From JANMMJ01 sp031373255 (GTDB lineage: Bacteria; Pseudomonadota; Alphaproteobacteria; Rhizobiales; Aestuariivirgaceae): a stretch of DNA of 28,162 nucleotides. The notes under the pieces are model-generated. The model was not told the origin of the DNA. It worked only from the letters and a program-made list of their open reading frames with translations, and made no database searches. The position numbers and the translations under genes were made by a program. The DNA lies in assembly GCA_031373255.1 (NCBI GenBank), contig JANMMJ010000192.1:1-28162 (forward strand), read 5' to 3'. Of the stretch, positions 15,279 through 22,967 are shown in pieces; within the stretch, counting starts at the first letter, position 1, and every line of letters starts with the position of its first letter.

Positions 15279-16619
15279 ATGGCGATAAGCGACGCCATCC
15301 TTACGCGGCTCCTGAGTCTGCATCCCAAGATCATCGACCTGACGCTGGACCGGATGTGGCGGATCCTGGAGAAACTTGGCACCCCTCATGAGCAGATGCC
15401 GCCGGTCATCCATGTCGCCGGTACAAATGGCAAGGGATCGACGATTGCCTATCTCAGGGCCATGATGGAAGCGGCGGGGCTCACTGTTCATTGTTATACG
15501 TCGCCGCATCTTGTGCGTTTTCACGAGCGTATCCGCATCGGCCGGAAAGGCGGGGGTCTGCTCATTCCCGAAAACGAGCTCAGCGAACTGCTTGAGGAAA
15601 GCGAGACGGCCAATGGCGGCGAGGCAATCACCTTCTTCGAGATCACCACGGCCGCGGCATTTCTCGCCTTCGCGCGAACGCCGGCGGATTACCTGCTCCT
15701 CGAAGTGGGGCTCGGCGGGCGGCTGGACGCCACGAATGTCATCGCCAAACCGAAGCTGACCGTCATCACGACGATCGACTACGATCACCAGCAATTTCTT
15801 GGCGATACGTTGTCACTGATCGCAGGCGAGAAGGCGGGCATCCTGAAACGCGGCGTCACCGGTATCGTCAGCGTACAGCCGGATGAAGCCAGGGAGCGAA
15901 TCGAACTGGCCGCGTCACGGGCAGGCGCTCCGCTGCTCATTGCCAACCAGGACTGGCAATGCTTCGAACAGCATGGCCGGATGGTTTTCCAGGATGAGAA
16001 TGGCCTCCTCGACCTGCCGATGCCGCAGTTGCAGGGCCGCCACCAGATCGACAATGCGGGGAATGCCATTGCAGCTATCCGTGCGATTGGCGACCGTAGG
16101 ATCACCGACCAGAACATCGCGGAAGGCCTGAAGACGGTCGTGTGGCCGGCCCGGATGCAGCGGCTGGGCCCGGGCTCGCTCCATGCCCTGATCCCGGCCG
16201 ATTGCGAATTGTGGCTTGACGGCGGCCACAATCCATCCGGCGGACGGGCGCTGGCACAAAGCTTCGGCGAACTTAACGAACGCTTTTCGCGCCCCCTGGT
16301 GCTCATCTGGGGCATGATCAATACCAAGGAAATCGAAGGGTTCATTGCCCCGTTCGCCGGTGTGGCGCACCGCGTGGTGACGCTCAGCATTCCGGGAGAG
16401 GAGAATGCGGTTCCAGCCGAAAGGCTGGCACAGGCCGCACGCTCAAAAAGGATGGAGGCGGAGGCGGCCGCTTCGCTTGAGGATGCGCTCCGTCAGGCCG
16501 GCAGCACCGATCCGGCGCCGCGCATTCTCATCTGTGGGTCGCTCTATCTCGCCGGACGCGTCCTTGCGGCGCATCTCGGCGAGGCTATGTCGGAAGTGAC
16601 AGGTACGGCCAGACGCTAG
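15279..16619 (+). CDS. folC: Bifunctional folylpolyglutamate synthase / dihydrofolate synthase
   Basis: Adds L-glutamate to dihydropteroate and then further glutamates to folates; a Mur-ligase relative. The 446-residue protein has the ATP-binding P-loop HVAGTNGKGST (48-55), the FolC signature TSPHLVRFHERIRI, LLLEVGLGGRLDATNV and the central-domain lysine region around AGEKAGILKRG. The C-terminal domain has WLDGGHNPSGG. The ATG at 15279 is preceded by GAGG at a good distance. It ends the pyrF operon. Its stop codon shares the palindrome CTAG with the stop codon of the opposing trxA gene, leaving no room for a terminator. accD-folC adjacency is common in rhizobia. Confidence 0.96.
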   Translation: MAISDAILTRLLSLHPKIIDLTLDRMWRILEKLGTPHEQMPPVIHVAGTNGKGSTIAYLRAMMEAAGLTVHCYTSPHLVRFHERIRIGRKGGGLLIPENELSELLEESETANGGEAITFFEITTAAAFLAFARTPADYLLLEVGLGGRLDATNVIAKPKLTVITTIDYDHQQFLGDTLSLIAGEKAGILKRGVTGIVSVQPDEARERIELAASRAGAPLLIANQDWQCFEQHGRMVFQDENGLLDLPMPQLQGRHQIDNAGNAIAAIRAIGDRRITDQNIAEGLKTVVWPARMQRLGPGSLHALIPADCELWLDGGHNPSGGRALAQSFGELNERFSRPLVLIWGMINTKEIEGFIAPFAGVAHRVVTLSIPGEENAVPAERLAQAARSKRMEAEAAASLEDALRQAGSTDPAPRILICGSLYLAGRVLAAHLGEAMSEVTGTARR

Positions 16620-16936
16620 ATCGACTGCTCGATCCAACTCTGCAAGGCACCCTTGGGTGAAGCGCCGACCTTGGTGGCGGCGACCTGCCCGCCCTTGAAG
16701 ACCATCAAGGTGGGAATGCCGCGGACCCCATAAGCCGAAGGTGTGCGCGGATTCTCGTCGATGTTAATCTTAACAATCTTGGCCTTGGGACCGAGGGTTG
16801 AAGCAATTTCCTCAAGGGCCGGGCCGATCATCTTGCACGGACCGCACCATTCAGCCCAGAAATCGACCACAACGGGACCATCGGCCTTCAGAACATCGGA
16901 TTCGAACGACGAATCAGTAACCTTATGGGTTGCCAT
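16616..16936 (-). CDS. trxA: Thioredoxin
   Basis: Small cytoplasmic protein-disulfide reductase. The 106 residues hold the redox centre WAEWCGPCKMIGP (Cys31, Cys34), the buried aspartate in VVVDFWAEW and the cis-proline loop RGIPTLMVFKGG, all canonical. I placed the start at the ATG at 16936 because AAGAGG sits about 6 bases upstream and MATHKVTDSSF is the family start; the frame is open 12 codons further. It lies 89 bases after hslU on the same strand, with a possible promoter of its own between them. Its stop overlaps that of folC by 4 bases. In many rhizobia trxA follows addA; here hslVU lies upstream instead. Confidence 0.97.
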   Translation of the reverse strand: MATHKVTDSSFESDVLKADGPVVVDFWAEWCGPCKMIGPALEEIASTLGPKAKIVKINIDENPRTPSAYGVRGIPTLMVFKGGQVAATKVGASPKGALQSWIEQSI

Positions 16937-16989
16937 CTTAACCTCTTGAGAAATCCCAGCCAGAATCGGCAAAGAGCATTGTCGTCCCT

Positions 16990-17018
16990 TAGGTAGGCAG
17001 GCCAGGCCCCATGGTCAA
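16990..17018 (-). promoter_or_regulatory. Candidate trxA promoter
   Basis: In the hslU-trxA gap, minus-strand TTGACC (17018-17013, 5 of 6 to the -35 consensus) is followed 17 bases later by TACCTA (16995-16990), a poor -10. The implied leader is about 45 bases. The good -35 and exact spacing make a separate trxA promoter plausible, but the -10 match is weak. Confidence 0.3.
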
Positions 17019-17025
17019 GCCTGAC

Positions 17026-18330
17026 TCAGAGTATGAATTTTGACAGGTCTGCATTGCGTGCGAGGTCGCCTATCTGGCTTTCGACATAGGCCGCGTCCAC
17101 CCTTATGGCCTCGCCCGAGCGGTCGGTGGCGGTGAAACTCACATCGTCAAGAACACGCTCCATGACCGTCTGCAAGCGCCTCGCGCCAATATTTTCGACA
17201 GCGCCATTGATCTCGGCGGCGATGTTGGCGAGGGCCAGAATGCCGTCTTCGGTGAAATCAAGGGTTACGCCCTCGGTCAGGAGCAACGCCCGGTACTGCT
17301 TGATGAGGCTGTGCTCCGGCTCGGTGAGAATCCGGCGGAAGTCTTCCTTGGTCAGGGCTTTGAGTTCGACGCGGATGGGCAGGCGGCCCTGAAGCTCCGG
17401 CAGGAGGTCGGACGGCTTGGCAATATGAAACGCACCGGAAGCGATAAACAGAATGTGATCGGTCTTTATCGGTCCGTGCTTGGTGGAAACGGTGGTGCCT
17501 TCGATAAGCGGCAGGAGGTCGCGCTGCACGCCTTCGCGGCTGACATCGGCGCCCTGGCGCTCCGAGCGCGCCGCAATCTTGTCGATTTCATCGAGAAACA
17601 CGATGCCATTGTTTTCCACCGCGTCGATGGCCTCGGCAACAATCTGCTCCTGGTCGAGGAGCTTCTCGCTCTCTTCCGCCAACAGGACTTCGTGGCTCGC
17701 CTTCACATTCAACCGGCGGGTCTTGGTGCGGCCGCCAAAGGCCTTTCCCAGCATTTCAGAGACATTGATGACGCTGGCGGAGGCGCCTGGCATTCCCGGA
17801 ATATCGAAACTCGGCATGCCGCCGGTATCGGCAACCTGGACCTCGATTTCCTTCTCATCGAGTTCACCCGAGCGCAGTTTCTTGCGGAAGCTTTCGCGGG
17901 TTCCCTCGCTCGCATTGGCGCCCACGAGCGCATCGAGGACGCGGGCCTCGGCGTTGAGATGGGCCTGGGCCTCGACATCCTTGCGGCGCGACGTCTTGAT
18001 CATGCCGATGCCAGCCTCGAGCAAATCGCGGATCATCTGCTCGACATCGCGGCCGACATAGCCCACTTCGGTGAACTTGGTGGCCTCAACCTTGATGAAG
18101 GGCGCGTTGGCAAGCCTGGCCAGGCGGCGGGCGATCTCGGTCTTTCCGACACCCGTGGGGCCGATCATCAGGATGTTCTTAGGCATCACCTCTTCGCGGA
18201 GCTGGCCATCGAGCTGCTTGCGGCGCCAGCGATTGCGAAGCGCAATCGCCACGGCCCGCTTGGCATCCTTCTGGCCGACAATGTGCCGGTCCAGTTCGGA
18301 GACGATCTCCCGGGGGGTAAAATCGGTCAT
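17026..18330 (-). CDS. hslU: ATP-dependent protease ATPase subunit HslU (ClpY)
   Basis: AAA+ unfoldase ring that feeds substrates to the HslV peptidase. The 434 residues show the amino-terminal Gln-containing box IVGQKDAKRAVAIALRNRWRR, the P-loop IGPTGVGKTE (about 57-65), the pore motif region GYVGRDVEQM, Walker B NGIVFLDEIDKIA near residue 245, and the C-terminal sensor-2 part ending in the short tail SKFIL, which in this family docks into HslV. The intermediate I-domain spans roughly 110-230. The ATG at 18330 overlaps the hslV stop (ATGA), so the two subunits are coupled. Length and order hslV-hslU are standard. Confidence 0.98.
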   Translation of the reverse strand: MTDFTPREIVSELDRHIVGQKDAKRAVAIALRNRWRRKQLDGQLREEVMPKNILMIGPTGVGKTEIARRLARLANAPFIKVEATKFTEVGYVGRDVEQMIRDLLEAGIGMIKTSRRKDVEAQAHLNAEARVLDALVGANASEGTRESFRKKLRSGELDEKEIEVQVADTGGMPSFDIPGMPGASASVINVSEMLGKAFGGRTKTRRLNVKASHEVLLAEESEKLLDQEQIVAEAIDAVENNGIVFLDEIDKIAARSERQGADVSREGVQRDLLPLIEGTTVSTKHGPIKTDHILFIASGAFHIAKPSDLLPELQGRLPIRVELKALTKEDFRRILTEPEHSLIKQYRALLLTEGVTLDFTEDGILALANIAAEINGAVENIGARRLQTVMERVLDDVSFTATDRSGEAIRVDAAYVESQIGDLARNADLSKFIL

Positions 18331-18875
18331 GTCAGGTCGAGGCTTTCAACGATGATGGAATTGTTGGTGTAGACGCATATCTCGGCGGCTATGGCCATGG
18401 CCTTGCGGGCAATGGTTTCGGCATCCATATCGCTATCGGCGAGCGCACGGGCTGCGGCGAGGGCATAGTTGCCGCCCGAGCCGATTGCCATGATGCCGCG
18501 CTCGGGTTCCAGAACGTCACCCGTTCCGGTGAGGACCAGGCTGGCGTTGCGGTCGGCGACCAGCATCATGGCTTCCAGGCGGCGCAGGTAGCGATCGGTG
18601 CGCCAATCCTTTGCCAGTTCGACACAGGCCCTGGTGAGCTGCAGCGGATACTGCTCCAATTTGGCTTCGAGCCGCTCGAACAGCGTCATGGCGTCGGCGG
18701 TGGCGCCGGCAAATCCTGAAATCACCGTGCCATTGGCCAGCGGCCGGACCTTGCGGGCATTGGCCTTGATGATGGTCGGGCCGAGGCTCACCTGCCCGTC
18801 GCCGGCAATGACAACCCTGTTGCCCTTGCGGATCGACAGGATGGTGGTGGCATGCCATTGCGGGGGTTCACTCAT
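18327..18875 (-). CDS. hslV: ATP-dependent protease proteolytic subunit HslV (ClpQ)
   Basis: Proteasome-beta-like threonine peptidase forming two stacked hexamers capped by HslU. The 182-residue product starts MSEPPQWHATTIL. By family knowledge the mature enzyme begins at a threonine in the TT pair, so a propeptide of about nine residues (to Ala9) is removed and Thr10 becomes the nucleophile. Other signatures are VVIAGDGQVSLG, SGFAGATADAMTLFERLE and IGSGGNYALAAARAL. The ATG at 18875 has an AGGAAAGGA Shine-Dalgarno. It is the first gene of hslV-hslU-(trxA), divergent from the histidine operon across a 127-base gap. Confidence 0.98.
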   Translation of the reverse strand: MSEPPQWHATTILSIRKGNRVVIAGDGQVSLGPTIIKANARKVRPLANGTVISGFAGATADAMTLFERLEAKLEQYPLQLTRACVELAKDWRTDRYLRRLEAMMLVADRNASLVLTGTGDVLEPERGIMAIGSGGNYALAAARALADSDMDAETIARKAMAIAAEICVYTNNSIIVESLDLT

Positions 18876-18903
18876 CGGCGTCCTTTCCTCGTTCCAGAGC
18901 CGT

Positions 18904-18932
18904 CATGTAGGGCGCTGCGGCGCAAAAATCAA
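18904..18932 (-). promoter_or_regulatory. Candidate hslV promoter
   Basis: Minus-strand TTGATT (18932-18927) and TACATG (18909-18904) are spaced by 17 bases, giving an expected leader of about 20 bases to the hslV start. Both hexamers are moderate matches to the housekeeping consensus. I did not see a convincing RpoH-type heat-shock element, though hslVU is often heat-induced. Confidence 0.28.
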
Positions 18933-18944
18933 AGCATCCCGGCG

Positions 18945-18973
18945 TTAATCCGGCGCAATCCAGCCGGTAGAAT
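18945..18973 (+). promoter_or_regulatory. Candidate promoter of the histidine operon
   Basis: TTAATC (18945-18950) and TAGAAT (18968-18973) are separated by exactly 17 bases. The -10 matches consensus in 5 of 6 positions and the -35 in 3 of 6. Transcription would begin near 18980, leaving a leader of about 23 bases before the hisB ATG, too short for a his leader peptide or attenuator. Confidence 0.4.
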
Positions 18974-19002
18974 TTGCATATTGCACCTGCTAAGAGACAG
19001 AC

Positions 19003-19596
19003 ATGCGCAAGGCCACCATCGAACGGTCGACGACCGAAACCCGGATATCCGCCAGCGTCGATCTCGACGGCAGCGGCCTGTTCGAGATCAAGACGGGCGT
19101 TGGCTTTTTCGACCACATGATGGAGCAACTGGCACGACACTCGCTGATCGATATCAAAATCGAGGCGCAGGGCGACCGCCACATCGACGATCATCACACG
19201 GTGGAAGATGCAGGAATTGCACTCGGCCAGGCCGTTGCCAAAGCCCTTGGCGAGCGCAAGGGCATCCGCCGCCATGCCAGTGCCGATCTCCCCATGGACG
19301 GAACCCTGACGCGCGTGGCAATCGATGTCTCGGGGCGGCCCTACCTGGTGTTTCGCACGCAATTCACCAGTGCCAAAATTGGCGCATTCGACACTGAACT
19401 GGTGCGCGAATGGTTCCAGGCCTTTGCCATGAATGCCGGCATCACGCTGCATGTCGAAACCGCCTATGGCGACAACAACCACCATATCGCCGAATCCTGC
19501 TTCAAGGCTTTGGCGCGGGCCCTTCGAATGGCGATCGAAATCGATCCCCGGCAGAAGGACCGCATTCCGTCGACGAAGGGATCGCTGACAGGCTGA
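19003..19596 (+). CDS. hisB: Imidazoleglycerol-phosphate dehydratase
   Basis: Manganese enzyme that dehydrates imidazole glycerol phosphate to imidazole acetol phosphate. The 197-residue protein is the stand-alone form, without the phosphatase domain of the enterobacterial HisB fusion. Metal-binding repeats are visible as GFFDHMMEQLARH, IDDHHTVEDAGIALG and YGDNNHHIAESCFKALA. It ends with the family-typical PSTKGSL. The start is the ATG at 19003 with a modest purine stretch (AAGAGACAG). It is the first gene of the his operon, divergent from hslV, and its TGA shares one base with the ATG of the next gene (TGATG). Confidence 0.98.
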   Translation: MRKATIERSTTETRISASVDLDGSGLFEIKTGVGFFDHMMEQLARHSLIDIKIEAQGDRHIDDHHTVEDAGIALGQAVAKALGERKGIRRHASADLPMDGTLTRVAIDVSGRPYLVFRTQFTSAKIGAFDTELVREWFQAFAMNAGITLHVETAYGDNNHHIAESCFKALARALRMAIEIDPRQKDRIPSTKGSLTG

Positions 19597-20051
19597 TGGC
19601 GCTCTATTCGGTGCATAGCAAGGGAGACGCGCTTCGCGATGCGATCTTCGTGCGCGAGGGATTTTCGCTGACGGCCTTCATACTGACGGTAGCCTGGGCC
19701 CTGTGGAACCGCATGTGGATCGTGACTGCGGTGCTTGTGGCCATCATGTCGGGGTTTTCGGCGCTCGGGACATGGTTCGGGCTCAACGAGATGGCCACGG
19801 GTATCATCAATTTCGCTATCAGCCTGCTGTTCGGACTTGAGGCCCAGGACCTGCGGAGATGGTCACTGGCACGGCGCGGCTATCACCAGGTGGGTCTCAC
19901 GGCCGGAGACAGTCTTGAAGACGCCGAATTACGGTTCTTCCAATCCGAGGTGTCGGAACGTGTGGCCTATCCCGCTGCCCCGGTTCCGCATTTCCGGGCA
20001 GAGCACGGCGGCGGGCATGAGCCGCTCGGGCTGTTCAACACAGCTGGATAG
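19596..20051 (+). CDS. Small membrane protein of the DUF2628 family
   Basis: Function unknown. The 151-residue product begins MALYSVHSKGDALRDAIFVREGF, a soluble N-terminal stretch typical of DUF2628. Two hydrophobic stretches (about residues 25-58 and 63-82, the first long enough for two helices) precede a charged tail containing LEAQDLRRWSLARRGY. Known members are predicted membrane proteins without assigned activity and, from memory, often lie between hisB and hisH in rhizobia. The longer upstream frame lies inside hisB; the ATG at 19596 overlaps the hisB stop by one base (TGATG), indicating translational coupling. hisH follows after 5 bases. No histidine-pathway motif is visible. Confidence 0.85.
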   Translation: MALYSVHSKGDALRDAIFVREGFSLTAFILTVAWALWNRMWIVTAVLVAIMSGFSALGTWFGLNEMATGIINFAISLLFGLEAQDLRRWSLARRGYHQVGLTAGDSLEDAELRFFQSEVSERVAYPAAPVPHFRAEHGGGHEPLGLFNTAG

Positions 20052-20056
20052 TTTCC

Positions 20057-20707
20057 ATGACTGTTGCCATCATCGACTATGGATCAGGCAATCTGCATTC
20101 TGCCGCCAAGGCTTTCGAGCGCGCGGCACGCGATCATGCGTCTTCGGAACGTATCATCGTCACATCCGATCCAGATATCGTGCGAAAGGCAGACCACATT
20201 GTCCTGCCCGGCGTTGGCGCTTTCAAGGACTGCCGCAACGGCCTGATGGCGGTTGCCGGCATGTGGGACACGCTTGAAGACGAGGTGAGGAAGAAGGGCA
20301 AGCCGTTCCTCGGCATCTGTGTGGGCATGCAGCTCATGGCGAACCGCAGCCTCGAATACGACATCACCGATGGGTTCCAATGGATTTCGGGTGATGTGAA
20401 GAAGATCGAGTCCGGCGACGCGGATGTCAAGATACCGCACATGGGATGGAACACGCTGGATGCAATGCGCCCACACGCAGTCCTCACTGGAATTGCACTT
20501 GGACCGGATGGGCTGCACGCCTATTTCGTCCATTCCTATCAGCTGGTGCCCGACGATCCCGAAGACGTCATCACGCTCACCACCCATGGCGGACCGATCA
20601 GCGCGATTGTCGGACGAGACAACATGGTGGGAACCCAGTTTCATCCCGAGAAGAGCCAGCAGCTTGGTCTGAACCTGATCGCGAATTTCCTGCGGTGGCA
20701 GCCTTGA
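20057..20707 (+). CDS. hisH: Imidazole glycerol phosphate synthase, glutamine amidotransferase subunit
   Basis: Class I glutaminase that releases ammonia from glutamine and channels it to HisF. The 216 residues start MTVAIIDYGSGNLHSA and contain the nucleophile Cys88 in FLGICVGMQLM, the oxyanion region VLPGVGAF, IPHMGWN, YFVHSYQ and the His196/Glu198 pair in GTQFHPEKSQ, so the catalytic triad is complete. Its partner hisF is three genes downstream. The stop codon overlaps the TTG start of hisA (TTGA). Confidence 0.98.
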   Translation: MTVAIIDYGSGNLHSAAKAFERAARDHASSERIIVTSDPDIVRKADHIVLPGVGAFKDCRNGLMAVAGMWDTLEDEVRKKGKPFLGICVGMQLMANRSLEYDITDGFQWISGDVKKIESGDADVKIPHMGWNTLDAMRPHAVLTGIALGPDGLHAYFVHSYQLVPDDPEDVITLTTHGGPISAIVGRDNMVGTQFHPEKSQQLGLNLIANFLRWQP

Positions 20708-21441
20708 TCCTGTTTCCGGCCATCGATCTCAAGGACGGCCAATGTGTCCGCCTCAAACTGGGCGACATGAACGCGGCGACCGTGTTCAACGACGATCCGG
20801 CAGCGCAGGCCGCTCAATTCGCTAGTCAAGGATTTCAATGGCTGCATCTCGTCGATCTCAACGGCGCCTTTGCCGGGAGACCGGTGAACGACTCTGCAGT
20901 TCGCTCCATTCTCGGCGCGGTTTCGATTCCGATCCAGCTCGGGGGTGGCATTCGCGAATCTGGCCAGATTGAATACTGGCTATCCCGCGGCATCAGGCGC
21001 GTCATCCTGGGAACGGTGGCGCTTCACAAGCCCGATCTGGTCAAGCAGGCCTGCCGGGACTATCCAGGACAAATCGCCGTGGGGATCGATGCCAGGGGGG
21101 GCCGCGTCGCGGTTGAGGGCTGGGCTGAGACGTCCGATCTGCCAGCTATCGAACTTGCGTCCCGGTTCGAGGACGCCGGGGTCTCGGCCATCATTTTCAC
21201 CGACATCGACCGCGATGGCGTTCTCAAAGGGCTCAATGTTCCATCTACGCTGGAACTCGCCAAATCCACCTCTATCCCTGTGATTGCCTCAGGCGGACTG
21301 GCCTCGATCGACGATATCGCAAGACTTCTCGAGCCTGACTGTGCCATTCTCGAAGGTGCCATCTCGGGCCGTGCACTCTATGACGGACGGCTCGATGCCA
21401 GCGAAGCCCTGGCGCTCATCCAAGCAAGGAGTGCCGCATGA
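20704..21441 (+). CDS. hisA: ProFAR isomerase (HisA)
   Basis: 1-(5-phosphoribosyl)-5-[(5-phosphoribosylamino)methylideneamino]imidazole-4-carboxamide isomerase, an Amadori rearrangement two steps before hisB. The 245-residue half-barrel duplication has the catalytic aspartates Asp8 (FPAIDLKDG) and Asp129 (VGIDARGG), and phosphate loops QLGGGIR and ASGGLAS. The only start that fits the family N-terminus is a TTG at 20704, which overlaps the hisH stop in a TTGA tetranucleotide; longer in-frame ATG starts lie deep inside hisH and would add about 85 unrelated residues. The stop overlaps the ATG of the following SDR gene (ATGA). Confidence 0.96.
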   Translation: MILFPAIDLKDGQCVRLKLGDMNAATVFNDDPAAQAAQFASQGFQWLHLVDLNGAFAGRPVNDSAVRSILGAVSIPIQLGGGIRESGQIEYWLSRGIRRVILGTVALHKPDLVKQACRDYPGQIAVGIDARGGRVAVEGWAETSDLPAIELASRFEDAGVSAIIFTDIDRDGVLKGLNVPSTLELAKSTSIPVIASGGLASIDDIARLLEPDCAILEGAISGRALYDGRLDASEALALIQARSAA

Positions 21442-22193
21442 CGGCGAAGAAAGTTCTCATCGTGACGGGCGGCAGCCGGGGCATTGGCGCTGCTGTTTCG
21501 CGGCAGGCCGGAGAGCAGGGCTATAGCGTGGCAGTGAATTATCAACGGGATCGCGACAGCGCCGACAAGGTGGTGGGTGAAATCAAGGCAAATGGCGGCG
21601 AAGCCGTGGCTATCGCCGGCGACGTTGGCAAGTTTGAAGACATCGTCAATCTGTTCAATGAATCGGCACGGCTGCTTGGCCCGGTTACGCATTTCGTCAA
21701 CAATGCCGGCATTACAGGCAGGAGCAGCCGCCTCGATGCGGCAGAGCCGGAGAAGATCCGGACCTGCATCGACATCAACGTCACTGGTGCCATTCTCGCG
21801 GCGCGCGAAGCGGTGTTGCGCATGTCGCCCCGCAATGGCGGCCCGGGCGGCGTTATCGTGAACATTTCCTCGGCCGCGACGACCATCGGCAGCCCGGGCG
21901 AATATATATGGTACGCCGCCTCCAAGGGTGCCATCGACTCGTTCACCATGGGTCTCGCCAAGGAAGTAGCGGAAGAGAACATTCGCGTCGTTGCCGTGGC
22001 ACCGGGCCTGACGGAGACGGATATTCACGCTGTTTCGAGCGGCGATCCAGGCCGCGCAGAGCGGCTGCGCCCGATGATTCCGCTGAAGCGTGTCGGCCAG
22101 CCCGAGGAAATCGCCGCGGTTGTGATGTTCGCGCTGAGCGATGCCGCCTCGTATGTGACGGGTACCGTGCTTCGCGTGGCGGGCGGACGCTGA
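21438..22193 (+). CDS. Short-chain dehydrogenase/reductase (YgfF-like) inside the his operon
   Basis: NAD(P)-dependent classical SDR oxidoreductase of unknown substrate. The 251 residues show the cofactor loop TGGSRGIG (10-17), NNAG (88-91) and a complete active-site tetrad Asn114, Ser144 or Ser145, Tyr159 and Lys163 (YAASK). The region from EAVLRM to the end (NGGPGGVIVNISS, GSPGEYIWYAASKGAIDS, GEPGR-like and SYVTGTVLRVAGG) resembles E. coli YgfF as I remember it. Arg38 after strand beta-2 hints at NADP, a weak inference. It sits between hisA (4-base ATGA overlap) and hisF (3-base gap), so it is almost certainly translated with the his genes. No histidine step is known to need an SDR; HisD does the dehydrogenation. 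Confidence 0.93.
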   Translation: MTAKKVLIVTGGSRGIGAAVSRQAGEQGYSVAVNYQRDRDSADKVVGEIKANGGEAVAIAGDVGKFEDIVNLFNESARLLGPVTHFVNNAGITGRSSRLDAAEPEKIRTCIDINVTGAILAAREAVLRMSPRNGGPGGVIVNISSAATTIGSPGEYIWYAASKGAIDSFTMGLAKEVAEENIRVVAVAPGLTETDIHAVSSGDPGRAERLRPMIPLKRVGQPEEIAAVVMFALSDAASYVTGTVLRVAGGR

Positions 22194-22196
22194 GCG

Positions 22197-22958
22197 ATGC
22201 TGAAGGCTCGCATCATTCCCTGTCTCGACGTGAAGGACGGGCGTGTCGTCAAGGGCGTGAACTTTGTCAGTCTGCGCGATGCCGGCGATCCGGTTGAAAT
22301 CGCCAAGGCTTATGATGCGGCCGGGGCGGACGAGTTGTGCTTTCTCGACATCACCGCGAGCCACGAGGACCGTGGCATCATTCTCGATATTGTCCAGCGG
22401 ACCGCAGAAGTGTGTTTCATGCCGCTCACGGTGGGTGGCGGGGTCCGCACAACCGACGACATCCGCCGCTTGCTTCTTGCCGGAGCAGACAAGGTGTCGA
22501 TCAATACCGCGGCGGTGAACAACCGCCAGTTCGTTCGCGAAGGGGCGGAGAAATTCGGCAGCCAGTGCATCGTGGTCGCCATCGACGCGAAAAGCGCTTC
22601 GGCCGGCAAATGGGAAATCTTCACTCATGGCGGGCGTAATTCCACGGGCATAGACGCGGTTCAGTTCGCATGCGAGGTGGTGGAGCTGGGTGCCGGAGAA
22701 ATCCTGCTGACTTCGATGGATCGCGATGGAACCGGAACGGGCTTCGATGTGGAACTGACGCGGGCCATTGCCGATGCCGTGCCGGTGCCGGTTATCGCTT
22801 CAGGCGGTGTCGGTATGCTTGACGATCTCGTTGCCGGTGTTCGCGACGGTCACGCTGCCGCGGTGCTGGCCGCCTCGATCTTTCATTTCGGTACTTTCAC
22901 AATCGGCCAGGCAAAAACACATATGGCGCAGCATGGCATTCCCATGCGGCTCGTCTAG
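22197..22958 (+). CDS. hisF: Imidazole glycerol phosphate synthase, cyclase subunit
   Basis: Cyclises PRFAR with ammonia from HisH to imidazole glycerol phosphate and AICAR. The 253-residue barrel has the catalytic aspartates at exactly the canonical positions, Asp11 (IIPCLDVKDG) and Asp130 (VVAIDAK). It also has phosphate loops TVGGGVRT and ASGGVGML and the signature LLTSMDRDGTGTGFD. The ATG at 22197 is 3 bases after the SDR stop. It is followed 9 bases later by the hisE region. The upstream Shine-Dalgarno is weak (GGCGGA), consistent with translation by coupling. Confidence 0.98.
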   Translation: MLKARIIPCLDVKDGRVVKGVNFVSLRDAGDPVEIAKAYDAAGADELCFLDITASHEDRGIILDIVQRTAEVCFMPLTVGGGVRTTDDIRRLLLAGADKVSINTAAVNNRQFVREGAEKFGSQCIVVAIDAKSASAGKWEIFTHGGRNSTGIDAVQFACEVVELGAGEILLTSMDRDGTGTGFDVELTRAIADAVPVPVIASGGVGMLDDLVAGVRDGHAAAVLAASIFHFGTFTIGQAKTHMAQHGIPMRLV

Positions 22959-22967
22959 AATGGAGAG

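Noticed and set aside
16937..17025. Intrinsic terminator between hslU and trxA
   Set aside because: GC-rich partial repeats around GGCCAGGCCCC do not make a convincing stem followed by a T-tract on the minus strand.
21378..22628. 416-codon open frame antisense to hisA end, SDR and hisF
   Set aside because: Shadow frame of three supported genes; no promoter, Shine-Dalgarno or known domain was seen.
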